Assembly: GCA_031772625.1 (NCBI GenBank)
Contig: CM062810.1
Location: 457,193,731 to 457,257,730 of the forward strand
Direction: 5' to 3'
From: Pinus tabuliformis
Lineage: Eukaryota; Streptophyta; Pinopsida; Pinales; Pinaceae
Length of the DNA stretch: 64,000 nucleotides
Below the pieces are notes generated by a model. That model did not search any database. It had not been told where the DNA came from and worked only from the letters and a program-made list of their open reading frames with translations. Numbering within the stretch: the first letter of the stretch is position 1; each line of letters begins with the position of its first letter. Shown here piece by piece: positions 34,367 to 47,264 of the stretch. A program made the position numbers and the translations under genes.

Positions 34367-36431
34367 TGTAGCACCCTCCTCCCACATCTACCCAAGAAAC
34401 CATCTAGCCAGGGTAAACATGTGACGAGAGGCAACTATGATATGATTCGACCTCCTAAGTCACATTAAGGAAGTGAAACCAATGGAAACACACCATACAT
34501 ACATTAATTATCAGCTACAGGACCTTAATGAACCAATTCAATTCTTTAGACAACTTGCCTTGGGGTCCCACTGAGCTTTCAGACAATTTAAGGCTCAGTT
34601 GCTCCCATGCTATAAGAAAAGTACGACCAACAACACAAATTCACTCTCACAAGCTTGCCTACTAGTGACTAGAGACCAAAACTATCAGTGTTATGCCAGA
34701 GACTCTAAGATTTGAGCCACATTTTTAGGCCCAGAGCCCAGGTCACTACCTAGAATTGAACCATCTTTTCAGATCAATAAAATAACATGGAAAGGATAGT
34801 ACTAAATAAAATACTTGTTCAAGACCTTAACTAGACCCCTACTAGCCATGACAGGCATTTAGTCAAACATATTGCAAATGTGTAATCTACATATGTAATT
34901 AACAGTTTTGAGCATAGGGGTCTCGTACTTAGCTGAGAATCGCTAAGAGCCATTGATTCCTAAACACATCAACTACCATTCCATTTATTATGTCATATAT
35001 ACATTGATCATTCAATTACAAGTAAAAACATGATGACAACCACACATGGTTGTTGTCATAAAACACTACATAACCAGCATAATAGGGAAAAAAATACTCA
35101 AGAAAGTATAGCCATATGGACCACATACAACCCATCAAAATGCTCATAGAAATACAAGAAGAAATAACCTTTCATTAATGATGAAAATCCAAACCTACGA
35201 TGGGACTTCCATGTTCCACCTAGCCATAGAATGGTTGAAACAAATATCTCTTCAGCCATTCACCCCCATGCCACATTCCAAACATGAATGTGGGATTTCT
35301 TAGAAAACATCAATAAAAGTCATCCAAGGCTTTTAGAGGCCATGCACATCAACCCATCAAACATTGATTCCACCTCATGGTTGGACATCACAAAACCATC
35401 ATCATATGGATCTCTATCCAAAACTTCCAGGGCTCTAAAGCATTTGTCCAACCAAGGCTCCAGGACTAGTAAATCAACCCACAGGTTTTATTGGGATCCA
35501 GAGCATTTGTCTAACCAAGGCTCTAGGACTAGTAACTCAACCCATCAAGGGCTCCAGAGTGTTTTTCCAGCCAAGGCTCTAGGACTAGTAACTCAACCCA
35601 CCAAGGGCTCTAGAGTGTTTTTCCAACCAAGGCTCGAGGACTAGTAACTCAACCCAATTTGTTCAAGGGCTCCAGAGCATTTGTCCAACCAAGGCTCTAG
35701 GGCTAGTAACTCAACCCAAGAACAGGAAGCATGAGAACCAACCAAAAACACAACAATTGAAATAAACCCACAATCACCATGGCTATCCATGAAATGTCAA
35801 GGATAGGCAATCCACTGTCAATTCGGACCATCCTCCATGCCAATGACATATCACAACCAAGAATCCACATGCATATGACATGCATGCCAAAACTGCCGAA
35901 GGAGACATATATGCAACTCGATACCTACAAGAAAATCTAATGTAGTTGTTGATCCCAATGCCTTCTTGTGTTTTTTTTCTCTTCCTTTTCCTTCTTTATC
36001 CAAGAATTGAAGTATGGCACACCCTACAAGAGTGCTCCAAGAAAACTCTAAGTCTCCAAGAGTAAGAGAAAGATAGAATAATGAGAGAGCTCCAAAACTG
36101 AACTGACAAAAGGTTACCAACTGATCCTCAGAAGCCTTTCTATGAATGAGGCCTCCATTTTCTTCAATTTCCTCCTCACATGCAACCTTTGAGATTTTAC
36201 CTCCATTTTCTCCTAATTTCCATTATTTTCATAAATAAATGTGCCAAAAATTCCATTTTTCCTTTCTAAAGCCTTAACCATTGCCTTTGTCAATTTCATT
36301 AGCCATAAAAAATCACAAGTGATCCCCATCACTAGGATTATGCCCAACATTAATGTTGGAATAAGTGTCCCATCATCCGTGCTTATTATTTTTAACTTTT
36401 ATTACATGGAATTTTCACCAGGGCTATTACA
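34367..36431 (-). repeat. 3' LTR of chromovirus F (2,065 bp)
   Basis: On the minus strand it begins TGTAATAGCCC (36431) right after a polypurine tract and ends GGGTGCTACA (34367), an imperfect terminal inverted repeat. It inserted into the RNase H of the copia element. It carries a five-copy tandem array (35430-35719). No ORF inside looks real; the open stretch 35288-35644 follows from the tandem repeat. Confidence 0.82.
35430..35719. repeat. Tandem repeat array in the F LTR
   Basis: Five imperfect copies of a ~52-67 bp unit of the form 'ggctcYagagyrttttTCCaaCCAAGGCTCtaGGACTAGTAACTCAACCCA', separated by short variable spacers. The core CCAAGGCTC-x-GGACTAGTAA-CTCAACCCA is the most conserved part. 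It lies in the part of the LTR that would be downstream of any promoter near 36431. Confidence 0.8.
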
Positions 36432-36450
36432 GAACCCTCCCCCTTGGGGG
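36432..36450 (-). other. Polypurine tract of chromovirus F
   Basis: The minus strand reads CCCCCAAGGGGGAGGGTTC immediately before the LTR start TGTAATAG. This orients F on the minus strand. Confidence 0.85.
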
Positions 36451-36979
36451 ACACCGTCCTCGGTGTTCAATCACACATACCTTAGCAACCTACTGAAAGA
36501 AGACATACTACTCATGGAGCTTTATAATATAGGTTGATGCAATATTTGCAATGCAAGATATGCTCAAAACAAAACATCATGACAACATAACAAATTTCAT
36601 AGTGGAGATTTATAACAGAACTCATTATGGTATTTACAATGATCATCCTGCTAAGTGCCACTCCACATGACATCATAACATCATGATAACATAACCACAT
36701 GATAGCATAGTAAAATGACAACATAATCATAATGAGATAACACCTGTACCACATAGTGGAGCCTTATAACATAGCTCATGTCGGTATTTACATCTATATA
36801 TATGTCTACATATAGAAACATTACCAAAATATATATGAAAACATATACCAAATCATATACCAAAGAATATATCGAAACATATACTAACATTGTATCTAAG
36901 CATATACCAAATCACCATAAAACACATATCAAACCACCATAAAGAATATACCAAACCACCATATTGAAGCTAGTTTTCC
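36451..36979 (-). other. 3' untranslated region of chromovirus F
   Basis: AT-rich DNA between the polyprotein stop and the polypurine tract, with many short 'acatcataacatcatgataacata' and 'accaaatcatatacca' repeats. I see no coding signal. Confidence 0.55.
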
Positions 36980-38043
36980 TCAACCGACAAACAAGGAAGG
37001 ATACATAGCCCGCATATGATCTACCATCTTCCATGTAGCTTCATCGGGCCCAAAGTGATTACATTGCGGTTTAACTTGCTCGATTGCTTGGTTCGAGAGC
37101 ATGAGCACCTTTTTCTGCAATATACACTGAGACTCTGGCTAAAGTTCTCGATCTAGTTCCACCTACAATATAGACTAGTCAATCACATGATCAACATCCT
37201 TAACGTACTTCTTAACCAATGATACATGGAAAACATCATGGAAGTCCACTGTCGAAGGTAGTGCAAATTGATAAGCTACTGGCCCAATCCTCTCAATAAT
37301 GTTGAAGGGACACAAAACCATGGTGCTAGCTTAGCACATGATCCAATCCACAAGGAGCTCTTCTTTGGTTTGATGTGCAAGTACACCTATTCCCCAACCT
37401 AAAACTCCTTGAACAACTTGTTCCTATCTGCATAACTGTTCTACTTATCCTATGTTTCCTTTAGAGTCTTCTTGATTACCTGCATTTCATGTTCCATGTC
37501 TTCCAACATATCTAGTCCAATCAATACCTTTCTAACCATATCACTTCAACTAATGGGATTGCTACAACTCCACCCATACAAGGCCTCAAGAGGACTCATC
37601 CTCAATGAATCCTGATAACCATTGTTGTATTCAAACTCTACCAAAGGGAGATACTCTTCCCACTTCCTCTATTGATGCATCACATACATCCTCAAAATGT
37701 CCTCCAATATCTTGTTGACCCTCTCTGTTTGTCCATCTGTTCGTGGATGATAAGTTGTGCTGAAGGCCAACTTTGTGCCCAATTCTACAAATAACTCCTT
37801 CTAAAACTTGGAAGTGAACTTCACATCCCTTTCTGACACAGTATTCCTCCGAACACCATGCAATCTAACTACATCTCTAATGAATACCTATGCCACATCA
37901 CTAGCTGAGAACATAGAATTCACCGGATTGATGTGTGCAACCTTTGTTAACATGTTGAGAATGACCATGATGGAATCATGTTGTTTCACTATCTTAGTTA
38001 ACCCTGTGATGAAATTCATGGAAATAATCTCCCATTTCAATTT
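36980..38043 (-). pseudogene. Chromovirus F integrase core, C-terminus and chromodomain (Tekay/Del-like)
   Basis: Read on the minus strand: an integrase core remnant (DSIMVILNML, the TTYHPRTDGQTERVN motif near 37720, NNGYQDSLRMSP), a C-terminal region (KLAPWFCVPS), then a chromodomain-like segment (AIEQVKPQ, NHFGPDEATWKM, MRAMYPSLF) ending at a stop 36982-36980. Stops and frame changes are frequent. The RNase H and zinc-binding half of the same polyprotein lies at 60843-61452, because family C inserted between them, in the PE-W-K-W-E motif just ahead of the core. Confidence 0.85.
38039..38043. other. Target site duplication of family C array, left (decayed)
   Basis: AATTT here against CATTC at 60843-60847. 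The right copy fits the F reading frame (PE-W codons), so the left copy probably carries two substitutions. Confidence 0.55.
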
Positions 38044-38147
38044 TTTTAGCACTTGGATTGAACCTCAGGTTGAAGGAAGGCAATGCCAGGGTAACCACAA
38101 ACCATGCTTAGCCAAGTAGCTAGCCCTACTAAGCCAAGAGAGGGCTC

Positions 38148-38480
38148 TGTTATGAAACCAGCTCAAGAAAAGATAGAAAAGATAGATCAACGCCTTAGAA
38201 TTCAGCCTCTTCTAGGGGGCAACCTCCGTTACATTACATAAATGAACAATTATTGGATGATACAAATGACAAAACCTCCTTTCTATATATAGGAGTCTAA
38301 GGAGTCACAGTATAATCCAGCCGACCTAACAATAATAATATAAAGCCATGAAAATAACAATAGAGGGATTCTATGGGGCACAGAAATAACAATATGGGGG
38401 TAATAGGGGCACAACAATATAAATAAAGGGTATAACTACAATAGTAATGGGGTAATCACTAGTATTATAGGGACCCAACA
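38148..38480 (-). repeat. 3' LTR of element D (333 bp)
   Basis: On the plus strand TGTTATGAAACC...GGACCCAACA. A TATA-like CTATATATAG lies near 38285-38295, readable on the minus strand. Confidence 0.93.
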
Positions 38481-38495
38481 TGCCCCTCTCCTTCA
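38481..38495 (-). other. Polypurine tract of element D
   Basis: The minus strand reads GAAGGAGAGGGGCA directly before the LTR TGTTGGGTCC. The same tract precedes the 3' LTR of element E. Confidence 0.85.
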
Positions 38496-38509
38496 AAAAA
38501 TTGTTGTCC

Positions 38510-41500
38510 TCAACTCTTGAGTAGTTCTGGATACTTCTGCATAAAATTCTCATCCTCCCACGTGGAATCTTCAGCGGATAAGTTCTTCCATTTGATAAGA
38601 TACTCTAAAATTGATTGATTTCATAGCTGTCGAGTTCTTGTTTCTGTGACTGCTTCCGGTTCCAATATAATTTTTCCTTCCTCATCAAGTTCTGGCAATA
38701 TTGTTTGAATTGGGAGCTTGTCACCTATAACCTTCTTTAAACATGAAACATGGAAAAGTGGGTGCAATCGAGAAGCTGTAGGAAGCTCCAATTTGTATGC
38801 CATAGTACCAATCTTTTGCAACACCTTGTACGGACCATAATACTTTGGTGATAATTTATTATCCTTCTTAGCTTACTTTAGGGACATTTGCTTATATGGT
38901 TGTAGCTGTAGGAATACCCAATCACCTACATCAAAACTTCTTTCACTACGATGTTGATCTGCCTGTTGTTTCATTCTATTTTGTGCCAACACGAGGTTAT
39001 GCTTTAAGAGTTGGAGGACTTGTTGTTGATGTTTGATGTGATGTTCCACTGCCTGAACCTTAGAATTTTCTCTTAAATATGATGTGATGGATGGTGGTTG
39101 ATACCCATAAAGTGCCATAAATGGGGTCATTTTTGTTGCTGTATGGAAGGAAGTGTTATACCACCATTCAGCCAGAGGCAACCATTTGACCCATTGTGTC
39201 TGTTTATCAGATACAAAGCAACAAAGATATCCTTCCAAACATTTTTTTACTATCTCAGTTTGCCCATCAAATTGAGGATGATAAGATGAGCTATGAGCTA
39301 ACTGAGTACCAAGACAAGAAAATAATTCTGTCCAAAAATTTCCAGTGAAAATGGGATCTCTGTCACTTACAATAATATTTGGGTTTCCATGTAGCTTTTG
39401 AACTGTTTCCATAAAATGCAGTTGAAACTGTACTGGCTTTAAATGGATGTGATAATGCACAAAAGTGTGCATACTTGGTAAGTCTGTCAACTACCACCAT
39501 GATGACACTCTTTCCCTCAGACTTGGGTAAACCTGTGATAAAATCCATTGAAACCTCCTCCCAACGTTGGCTTGGAATGGATAAAGGTTGTAATAGACCC
39601 GGTGTCTTAATTGTTTCAACTTTATTTTGTTGGCAAACCAAATAGTCCACCACAAACTTTTGAATATATGATTTAAGGCCATCCCAAAAAAATTCCTTCT
39701 TAACCTTGTGGTAAGTTTTTAAAAATCCTGAGTGCCCTCCTAAGGGGTAAGTGTGCAATTCCATAAGAATATTTTGTTTTAGCTGGGAATTCTTACAGAG
39801 GTATAAGCGATCTTCATACCATAACGAATCATTTTGCCAGCTAAATGTATCAGAAGTATTGGAATCTTGTTGTAGCTTTCGAATAAGTGCCCACACTTCT
39901 TCTTCATTCTTCCATTCTTCCCTTGCTTCGTTTATCCAATCTGGCTGGATAATAGAAATGGCACACAACAATGCTTCCACATCCTCATCCTTTCTTGAGA
40001 GTGCATCTGCCACCACATTTTGCTTCCCTTTTTTGTAGATGATTTCAAAGTCATAACCCCAACATCTTTGTGACCCACTTTTGTTGCTCTTCAGAGGATA
40101 ATCTTTGTTCTAAAAAGTATTTAAGGCTATCATGATCCGTTTTTACCTTGAAGTGTCTTCCCATTAGGTAGGGTTGCCATTTCTTAAGTGCATGGAGTAT
40201 TGCCAACATTTCCTTGTCATAAATAGCTTTGCTTAAAAACTTTCCCTTGATTGGACGACTTTCAAAAGCAATTGGTCTTTCATCTTGCATTAGAACAGCA
40301 CCAATTCCATTTCCTGAAGCATCACATTCTACAATAAAGGTTTTTGTGAAGTCCGGTGTAGCTAAGACCGATGCTTGGCACATTGCCTCTTTAAGATGTT
40401 CAAAGGCCTTTGTTGCTTCCGGAGTCCATGAAAATGAATCTTTCTTCAATAATGTTGTTAGAGGTGCTGCTATTCTCCCATAATTCTTAACAAACTTGCG
40501 ATAATACCCTGTCAACCCAAGAAATCCTCACAGATGCTTTATGGATGTGGGGATTTTCCATTCCTTAATGGATTTAATTTTGCTAGGGTCTATCTTAACG
40601 CCTTCATGAGATACAATATGACCCAAATATTCCACCTCCTGAACTCCAAAGAAACATTTGGATCTTTTTGCATATAATTGTTTCTCCTCCAATAGTTGTA
40701 GCACCCTGTCAACATGTTCAACATGATCCTTCCAAGACTTGCTGTAGATTAGTATATCATCAAAAAATACTAACACAAATTTTCTAAGGAATGGTTTGAA
40801 AATTGAATTCATCAAACCTTGAAATGTTGAAGGTGCATTGGTAAGGCCAAAAGGCATGACCAAAAATTCATAATGACCCTCATGAGTTCTAAATGTCGTT
40901 TTCGGAATTTCTTCAATCTTCATTCTGATTTGATGATATCCCGAACGAAGATCCAACTTGGTGAAGTGAATTGATCCATGCAATTCATCCAGTAATTCAT
41001 AAATGACAGGAATGGGGAACTTATCTTTAATAGTGAGCTTGTTGAGCTCCCTATAATCCAGACACATGCACCATGATCCATCCTTCTTCTGCACCAATAC
41101 TACTAGAGCTGAGAAAGAACTTTGACTCGGTTGAATTATACCAGCCTCTAGCATTTCTGCAACCATACGTTCAATTTCACTTTTTTGGACATAGGGATAT
41201 CTATACGGCCTGATGTTTGGAGGAACACTTCCTGGAATCAGATCAATAGCATGATCATGATCACGCATATGTGGGAGACATTTGGGAGTCTCAAATACCT
41301 TGGAATGATTGTCCAGGACTTTTTGGAGATCTGGAGAAATAGATGATTCCAATGTGGAAACATCTAGCGAACATAATTGTGCAATTACACCTCTTTGCTC
41401 CTTTTTTAGAAGCTTTGTCATGCCATTAGAGATTATTATCTTTCCTGGTTTCCCTGTAATACCCCTTAATTCAACTTCCTTTCCTTCCATAGAAAATTTG

Positions 41501-42978
41501 ATGAAAAGTTCTTGAAAATTAAAAGCTATTGTACCCAAGGATTGTAGCCATTGGACTCCTAGTACAACATCAGCACCTCCCATTGGAATGGAAAGCATTG
41601 GGCTAGTCAATACATATTCTCCCATGGATAGCTTGATATTATGGCACTTTCCAGAGTAATTTATTGTTCCTCCATTTGCAATCATCAATTGAAACTCTGG
41701 TGCTGGATATAGGATGCAATTCAATTCTTTTGCTACCCTACAATGAATAAAATTGTGGGTGCTTCCTGAATCAATCAACACTATTACCTTTTTATTCTTG
41801 ATTTGTCCTTCTATCTTGATGGTTTGAGGAGTGGTAATTCCTGCCAATGCATTACAAGATATGGTCGGATTTATTTGTTCTTCATCTAGGCTTTGTTCCT
41901 GGAGTATATCCTCTTCTTTTGACCTTTCTTGCTCCTTTTCTTCTTCCTCTTCACAATCTATGTAGAATAATTTCTTCTCAGCACACTTATGACCTTTTAT
42001 GTATTTTCTATCACAATTGTAACAAAGCCCTTTTGCTCTTTTTTCTTCCAATTGTTGTGGTGTCAACCTTGTAGGTTGTGGAAGACTAGGGGCAACAACA
42101 CTTCCGTCTTTATAGTTTTGAATGGTATGCTTCCTAGTTGCCATAATTTTGCTTTCCATTTTTCTTGCTAACCTGAATGCCTTCTCTAATGAATCAGGTT
42201 CCCAAAGGCGAACGTCATGTTGGATATTATCCTTTAAAGACCCTATGAACACATCAATCCTATGCTCCTCTGGAATATCTTTTACCCTTATGTTCAATTT
42301 TTGGAACTCCTCAATGTGCTCCATTATTGAACCCTTTTGTTTGAGACTTATCAATTGGCTAAAAAAAGTGTTGCTTTTTGTATCCTCATAATGTGCTATC
42401 AATTCTTTCGTAAAAATTGCCCAAGTGATAAATTGTTTACAAGAACAAAGCCATTGATACCATACATACTGATTTGGTTCCAAATATATAGTTGTCATAC
42501 ATACCTTTTGTGCATTTTGCACATTATTGAGATCGAAGAATTGCTCCATCTGTAATATCCATGTGGCGGGATCCTTGCCATCAAACTTCCTCATATCGAT
42601 TTTTGGAATATGGTGATTCTTCGATCCAACATTAGCGTCTATGGAATCATGATTAACATTTCTTTTGTTCTCATCATGAGTTTCCTTTACTACCTTTTCA
42701 CCATTAGTAAGTATTTCTTGTAGAAACTTTGTCAAATCTGTCTTCAAATCTGCCATGCTTGTCTTCAAATTTGTGTTCAAATCTATCTTCAAATTGTCCA
42801 TCTTAGCTTCCATGCCATTCATCTTAGCTTCCACGCCATTTATCTTAGCTTCTGTTAACTTTTGTGAGCGTGACATTTGTTGCACTTGTTCTTGTAATTT
42901 TGATATATCATGTAGCATTTCTTCCTCTTCTTCATGAGTCATGCTAGAGCTTTCAGGTTCCTTACTTGGTGTTTGCAT
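38510..42978 (-). pseudogene. gag-pol: Element D gag-pol polyprotein with chromodomain (broken)
   Basis: I start it at ATG 42978 (MQTPSKEP); the frame is open a little further upstream. An N-terminal coiled coil (repeated EAKMNGMEAKMD, 42850-42730) leads to a gag domain (RKFDGKDPATW to near 42130), a knuckle with CYNCDRKYIKGHKC (near 42010), protease with LIDSGSTHNFI (near 41770), and RT with FFDDILIYS (near 40780). A TGA at about 40530 (likely from CGA) then interrupts RNase H; a base gain near 40058 and a frame change near 39400 interrupt integrase (HHCC, D in VSMDF, D in VSDRDP, then YHPQFDGQTEIV). More stops follow before the chromodomain (EYLIKWKNLSAEDSTWE, ending 38510). The damage is light, so the copy was functional fairly recently. 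Confidence 0.92.
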
Positions 42979-43663
42979 TTTCTTTCCTCGGGGCTTCAAT
43001 TACCGATAATAATGCTCTACTATGCCCTTTGAATTCCTTCAAAATAAATTTTTAAACCAAGCTTAAGCAAAAATTTAAAAAAATCTACACACATTTTTTC
43101 ACTTTGTAGGAGCTTGATATTGCCTCTGATGTATCTTTGTACTTTCCAATCATCTAGTTCTGACTTTGTGACTTGTAGTAGCGCTATGTGTCCTCTTTCC
43201 AATGCCACCAGTCTGATCCAAATTGGATTCTCCAAGAAAGAGTTATGCACAATATCCCAAGATGACCTGATTATAGACCTTTCGAGAAGAGCGAACTTGT
43301 ATGAAGTGCCACGTGTACAATTTTCGATCTTTGGTTTTGAAAACGATATACAAGAAACTAAAGTCTGTCCTCTTTCTGTATCTTCTTATGAAATTTCAAT
43401 CTGATTCCCAGAGAGAAAGTTATGACGATTTTCCCAAGGTCACCTGTTTTGAATGTAATTCAGGAGTCTGCAAAAAGACCAAATTCCTCAAATCATATCT
43501 CCACAAATATTGCGCAAAAAGATCTGAAATTCAGAGCCAAGGTTCAACGCAATTTCTTCTCAAATGGGTTTTTTTTGCGACTTTTGAAACATCACAGAAG
43601 AAAAAAGTTATAGCGAAAATTCCACGATGACCTGTTTGGAGCAGCGAAACCCTAGAATCTAAA
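42979..43663 (-). other. Leader region of element D
   Basis: About 685 bp between the primer site and gag, as usual for chromoviruses. A short open stretch at 43020-43250 (minus) has no recognisable motif and is probably chance. Confidence 0.6.
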
Positions 43664-43675
43664 GCTCTGATACCA
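43664..43675 (-). promoter_or_regulatory. Primer binding site of element D
   Basis: The minus strand reads TGGTATCAGAGC, two bases after the 5' LTR end. tRNA-iMet type. Confidence 0.92.
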
Positions 43676-43677
43676 AA

Positions 43678-44010
43678 TATTATGAAACCAGCTCAAGAAA
43701 AGATAGAAAAGATAGATCAACGCCTTAGAATTCAGCCTCTTCTAGGGGGAAACCTCCTTTACATTACATAAATGAACAATTATTGGATGATACAAATGAC
43801 AAAACCTCCTTTCTATATATAGGAGTCTAAGGAGTCACAATATAATCCAGCCGACCTAATAATAATAATATAAAGCCACGAAAATAACAATAGAGGGATT
43901 CTATGGGGCACAGAAATAACAATATGGGGGTAATAGGGGCACAACAATATAAATAAGGGGTATAACTACAATAGTAATGGGGTAATCACTAGTATTATAG
44001 GGACCCAACA
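43678..44010 (-). repeat. 5' LTR of element D (333 bp)
   Basis: Matches 38148-38480 with 7 differences, including a terminal TG to TA change at 43679 on the plus strand that destroys the canonical end. Confidence 0.93.
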
Positions 44011-47000
44011 GGCTCTCTCTGTAAGGATCTCAGCCAAGATGATTGGATCAAGAAAATTATATTAGTCTAGGTATAGTAGCATGGGGTTTTGATTTAATTT
44101 TGAAGGGGTTATGCTGGATTAGAAGGAGCCAAATAGTTTAGGCCAAGGAAATTAGGTCAAAATTCCAGGGTGTTCGATGGGGCAAGGTAGGCACAAGGCT
44201 CAGCACTTTAGGGTTTGATGGGTGAGGTGATTAAATAAGGTGAGGAGCTAGAAAGAGCATGTAGACAACATGGATTCTTCCTAAACTAAAGAAAACATAG
44301 ACTGTGAATATTTCCCCAAAACAGAGCATAAAAGTTATGGGTTTTGCCTATCAACTTGAAAACATCCACTTAAAAGGAATGAAATAATTGATGAAGTACA
44401 AAAAACATTCTAACATATGATCACAATAGAGAAAAATGAACTGAACATCATACCACATGGATTCCAAAGAAATAGCTGCAAATTTTCATTAATCTCCTAT
44501 TGAAATTGATACAAAATTATGTGTACTCAAAGCATAAGCCTCCAACTGAGTCCAACCAACACAATGACTGAGGAAAAGCATCATATAGACCCCAAACAAC
44601 TCATCCTAAGCTTCAGGGGGTTGAATTCATGAGAGGAGGAGCTATTTCTAACAACATCTGAACTTCTAACAAGAAAATAGGGTGGTCAAAGTGACTCATC
44701 CCTAACCCAAACAAACTGATACATTACACCTCATGAACTTGTTTTACCTCATGAATCTACTCTAGTAAGCTCTAGAAGCATCATAATTACATTCAACTGA
44801 TCAATTACAAGAATAAAATCATGTTTTTCTAAGGTGAAAGTGAAAACTAAGACAAAACAGTGAAAATCTCGACAAATTGTCAAACGCGCAGTGTCAAAGC
44901 CAGGCACGCCCTTCAACTTTGGTTGCACTTATGGAGGCCTTCCCAATGTCCAAATTGGGTACAAAATAGCTTGTTGGAAATATCTACCTATATACGTTCT
45001 AGAAAAACTTGAATTTATGAATTTTGAAGTCATTTTTCTAGCCAAAAACCAAATCTCCCAACACTGCTCATTATGCAGCGCCCAGGGCAAGAGGGCAGAA
45101 AGGTCATTTTTGGGGTGTTTTTTGACCTTTTGACCAACTATTTCTCCTCCAAATCCTTAGAAAAAGTACAGGGTGTATGTAATCATCACTAGAAACCTAA
45201 AAAAACTGACCCTTTTCTGATTAGATGCCTCAAAAAGGAGCGCAACGCCCAAGGTGCTGCGCGTTTGACCATTTCACTATCAAGAGTGCCCTCACAGTGT
45301 CAAACGCGCAATGACCTCTTAAAGGCTGCTTTTAGAGGTCTTCCTAATGTCAAAATTGATCACATGACATATCGTTTGAAATTTATCTCTCTTGGCTACA
45401 CAATGGACCTATCAAGCATTGAAAATGATCAATTATAGCCCCTAAAAAGTCAATTCTCCCAAGACTGGTCAAAACGTGCAGAATGAGGGTGCAAAAATGA
45501 AGTGTTCTTTTGCAGGAAACTTTTTGAGGTCTTCATCAAATCCAAATTGAGATCATGGTATCTCATTGGAAAGATATTTCTCTCTAGTTATCCGTTGACT
45601 CATCAAGAAAGTCATTTGGACATTCCAGCTAGGAGAAAACGTGATTTTCCCAAGGTCACTCCAGAAGTGCAACAACTCTCTTGTGACACTTGTAGTTTTT
45701 ACATTTCTCCAAAACCATGACACATGTGTAAAAAATGAAGGAGGTTTTTATTCTTTTTTCTATAATGGACAAAACCTCTCTCACTTTTTTCAAATTCATC
45801 TTTCCTTGGTGAGAAACACAGTTTGATGAAAAACCGGACCTTATGTGTGGTGAATGACTTATCCCTTGGAATGACTTATTGACAAATGATGGAGACATTA
45901 TATTGATGATATGAAATAGCCTCATACCCGTTGGTATCCCTTACGCATCCTCTACTCAGATATCTCTGATTCCATAGCAATCCCTAGCTCAGTGGGAGAG
46001 GAAAATTGGGTTTAGTGAAGGGAAAACAGGGGATTTGTAGAAATGAAGGGAATTGAAGGGGATGTGGATTCTAAATTCTTAGGAAAATTTTGGGAGGTAG
46101 GGAGGGGATGTTAGGAAATAGGGGAAAGTGGAATTTAAAATATTGAGTGAGGGTAAGGGGTCCAAAAGGGAAAAACACGGGCCTAGCCTAAAAAAAATGT
46201 CAAATTGTAGCAATAGGCTAGAGTTTGTCGGAAAATGGTCAATTTGAGGGATATAAGTGATGGGAAGTGTTTAAGAAGGTCTATGAAGGGTAGGGGAAGG
46301 TATATGAGCATTAGGATATAAGTTTTGTTGATTTTTTGATCATGGGATTCATGGAACCAATAAAAATGCCCTCGAAACCCTCGCTGCAAGAAATGGGCCT
46401 TAAAAGCACAACTGAGGCAACAAGGTATATGATGACCCACTCACTTACAAATGATAGTTTGGAACCTGTAATAATGATGACAACTCTTTTAATGACGGTA
46501 CACTTAGCTGAGGGGTGACCTGGACCAGTACTTGGAAAAATTTGGAAGGAGTGAAAACATTCCTAGACCTAATACCTAGTGACCAAATTTTTACTTGAAG
46601 ACTCACTGAAATGAAAAAAATTGACTTTGACACCCAAAGACCACTTTAAAAGAGCATGTTTGATCACTGGTGGAAGGCTGCAAGTACTGGCACTAACATT
46701 GGCCTTATTGGGGATGGCAACTCCTTGGAGGTGTCAAGAACACCGTAGACCAAGTGCCTAACCATGTGGGAAAATACGGTCAAAAACTAAATAAAACTTA
46801 CTAATCGCTAAAACTCAACATAACAACTTGACTCAATACTAAAACACAGCTCACAAACTGAAAAAGATGCTCAAAATGGAGCTTATTCAAGAAAACCTAT
46901 TCTATCCATTCCATTCTTCACATGAATAAGTGAAATGAAACAATCAATGCAACCATGTAAGCATTCTGGCTGCTGTTTGAATTCTCCGCAAGTGCTTGTT

Positions 47001-47264
47001 TATGAGAAAGAAGAGAGAACTACTGAAAGGAAACTCGCATGAAAAATTGTCAATAGATTGAATCTTGATAAAATTTCAAAGCATGAGCCCACTTGCTGAC
47101 CTCAAGAATGTTGCAAAAGTATCTTCATATGAAAACATATTGATTTCTAGCCCATCTAGTATGTTGCTTCTCTACTCTAGGTAGTCTTCGTACTTTCATT
47201 TTAAAATTTCCCTAAAATCTATGTTTTCTTTCTTTGATGACTGCAACAAATTGACAAAAGGATC

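Larger units (their letters stand above)
38148..44010 (-). mobile_element. Element D: near-complete chromovirus (5.9 kb)
   Basis: Identical 5-bp duplications GGCTC at 38143-38147 and 44011-44015 flank 333-bp LTRs, with a polypurine tract, a tRNA-iMet primer site and a full gag-protease-RT-RNase H-integrase-chromodomain polyprotein on the minus strand. The two LTRs differ at 7 of 333 positions by my count, so this is one of the youngest insertions here. It lies in a family C LTR. Confidence 0.94.
38044..46698 (-). repeat. Family C LTR, left copy (split by element D)
   Basis: The LTR parts are 38044-38147 and 44016-46698, about 2,787 bp without D. The TG start has become TT (tttttagcac). Inside are three diverged direct repeats (about 44885-45060, 45295-45470, 45475-45670) sharing 'gt.aaacg.gca', 'gaggycttcc', 'tccaaattgag' and 'ttggaaa.at.tctctct'. 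No real ORF is seen. Confidence 0.85.

Noticed and set aside
35288-35644. 118-residue frame with internal repeats
   Set aside because: Its repeats are the DNA tandem array; no start context or homologue, and the sister LTR lacks it.
35430-35719. Possible CRISPR-like array
   Set aside because: Units are imperfect tandem repeats with variable short joins, in a plant LTR; no regular spacers.
36512-36890. Tyr/Val/Met-rich minus-strand frames near the F LTR
   Set aside because: They arise from 'catatacc' and 'ataacatca' simple repeats in the 3' untranslated region.
43020-43250. 76-residue minus-strand frame in the leader of element D
   Set aside because: No motif, not preserved in the homologous leader of E; probably chance.
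46183-46518. Open frames on both strands in the family C LTR, repeated at 55386-55734 and 60479-60827
   Set aside because: They recur only because the LTR is repeated; frames differ between copies and no codon-level conservation is evident.
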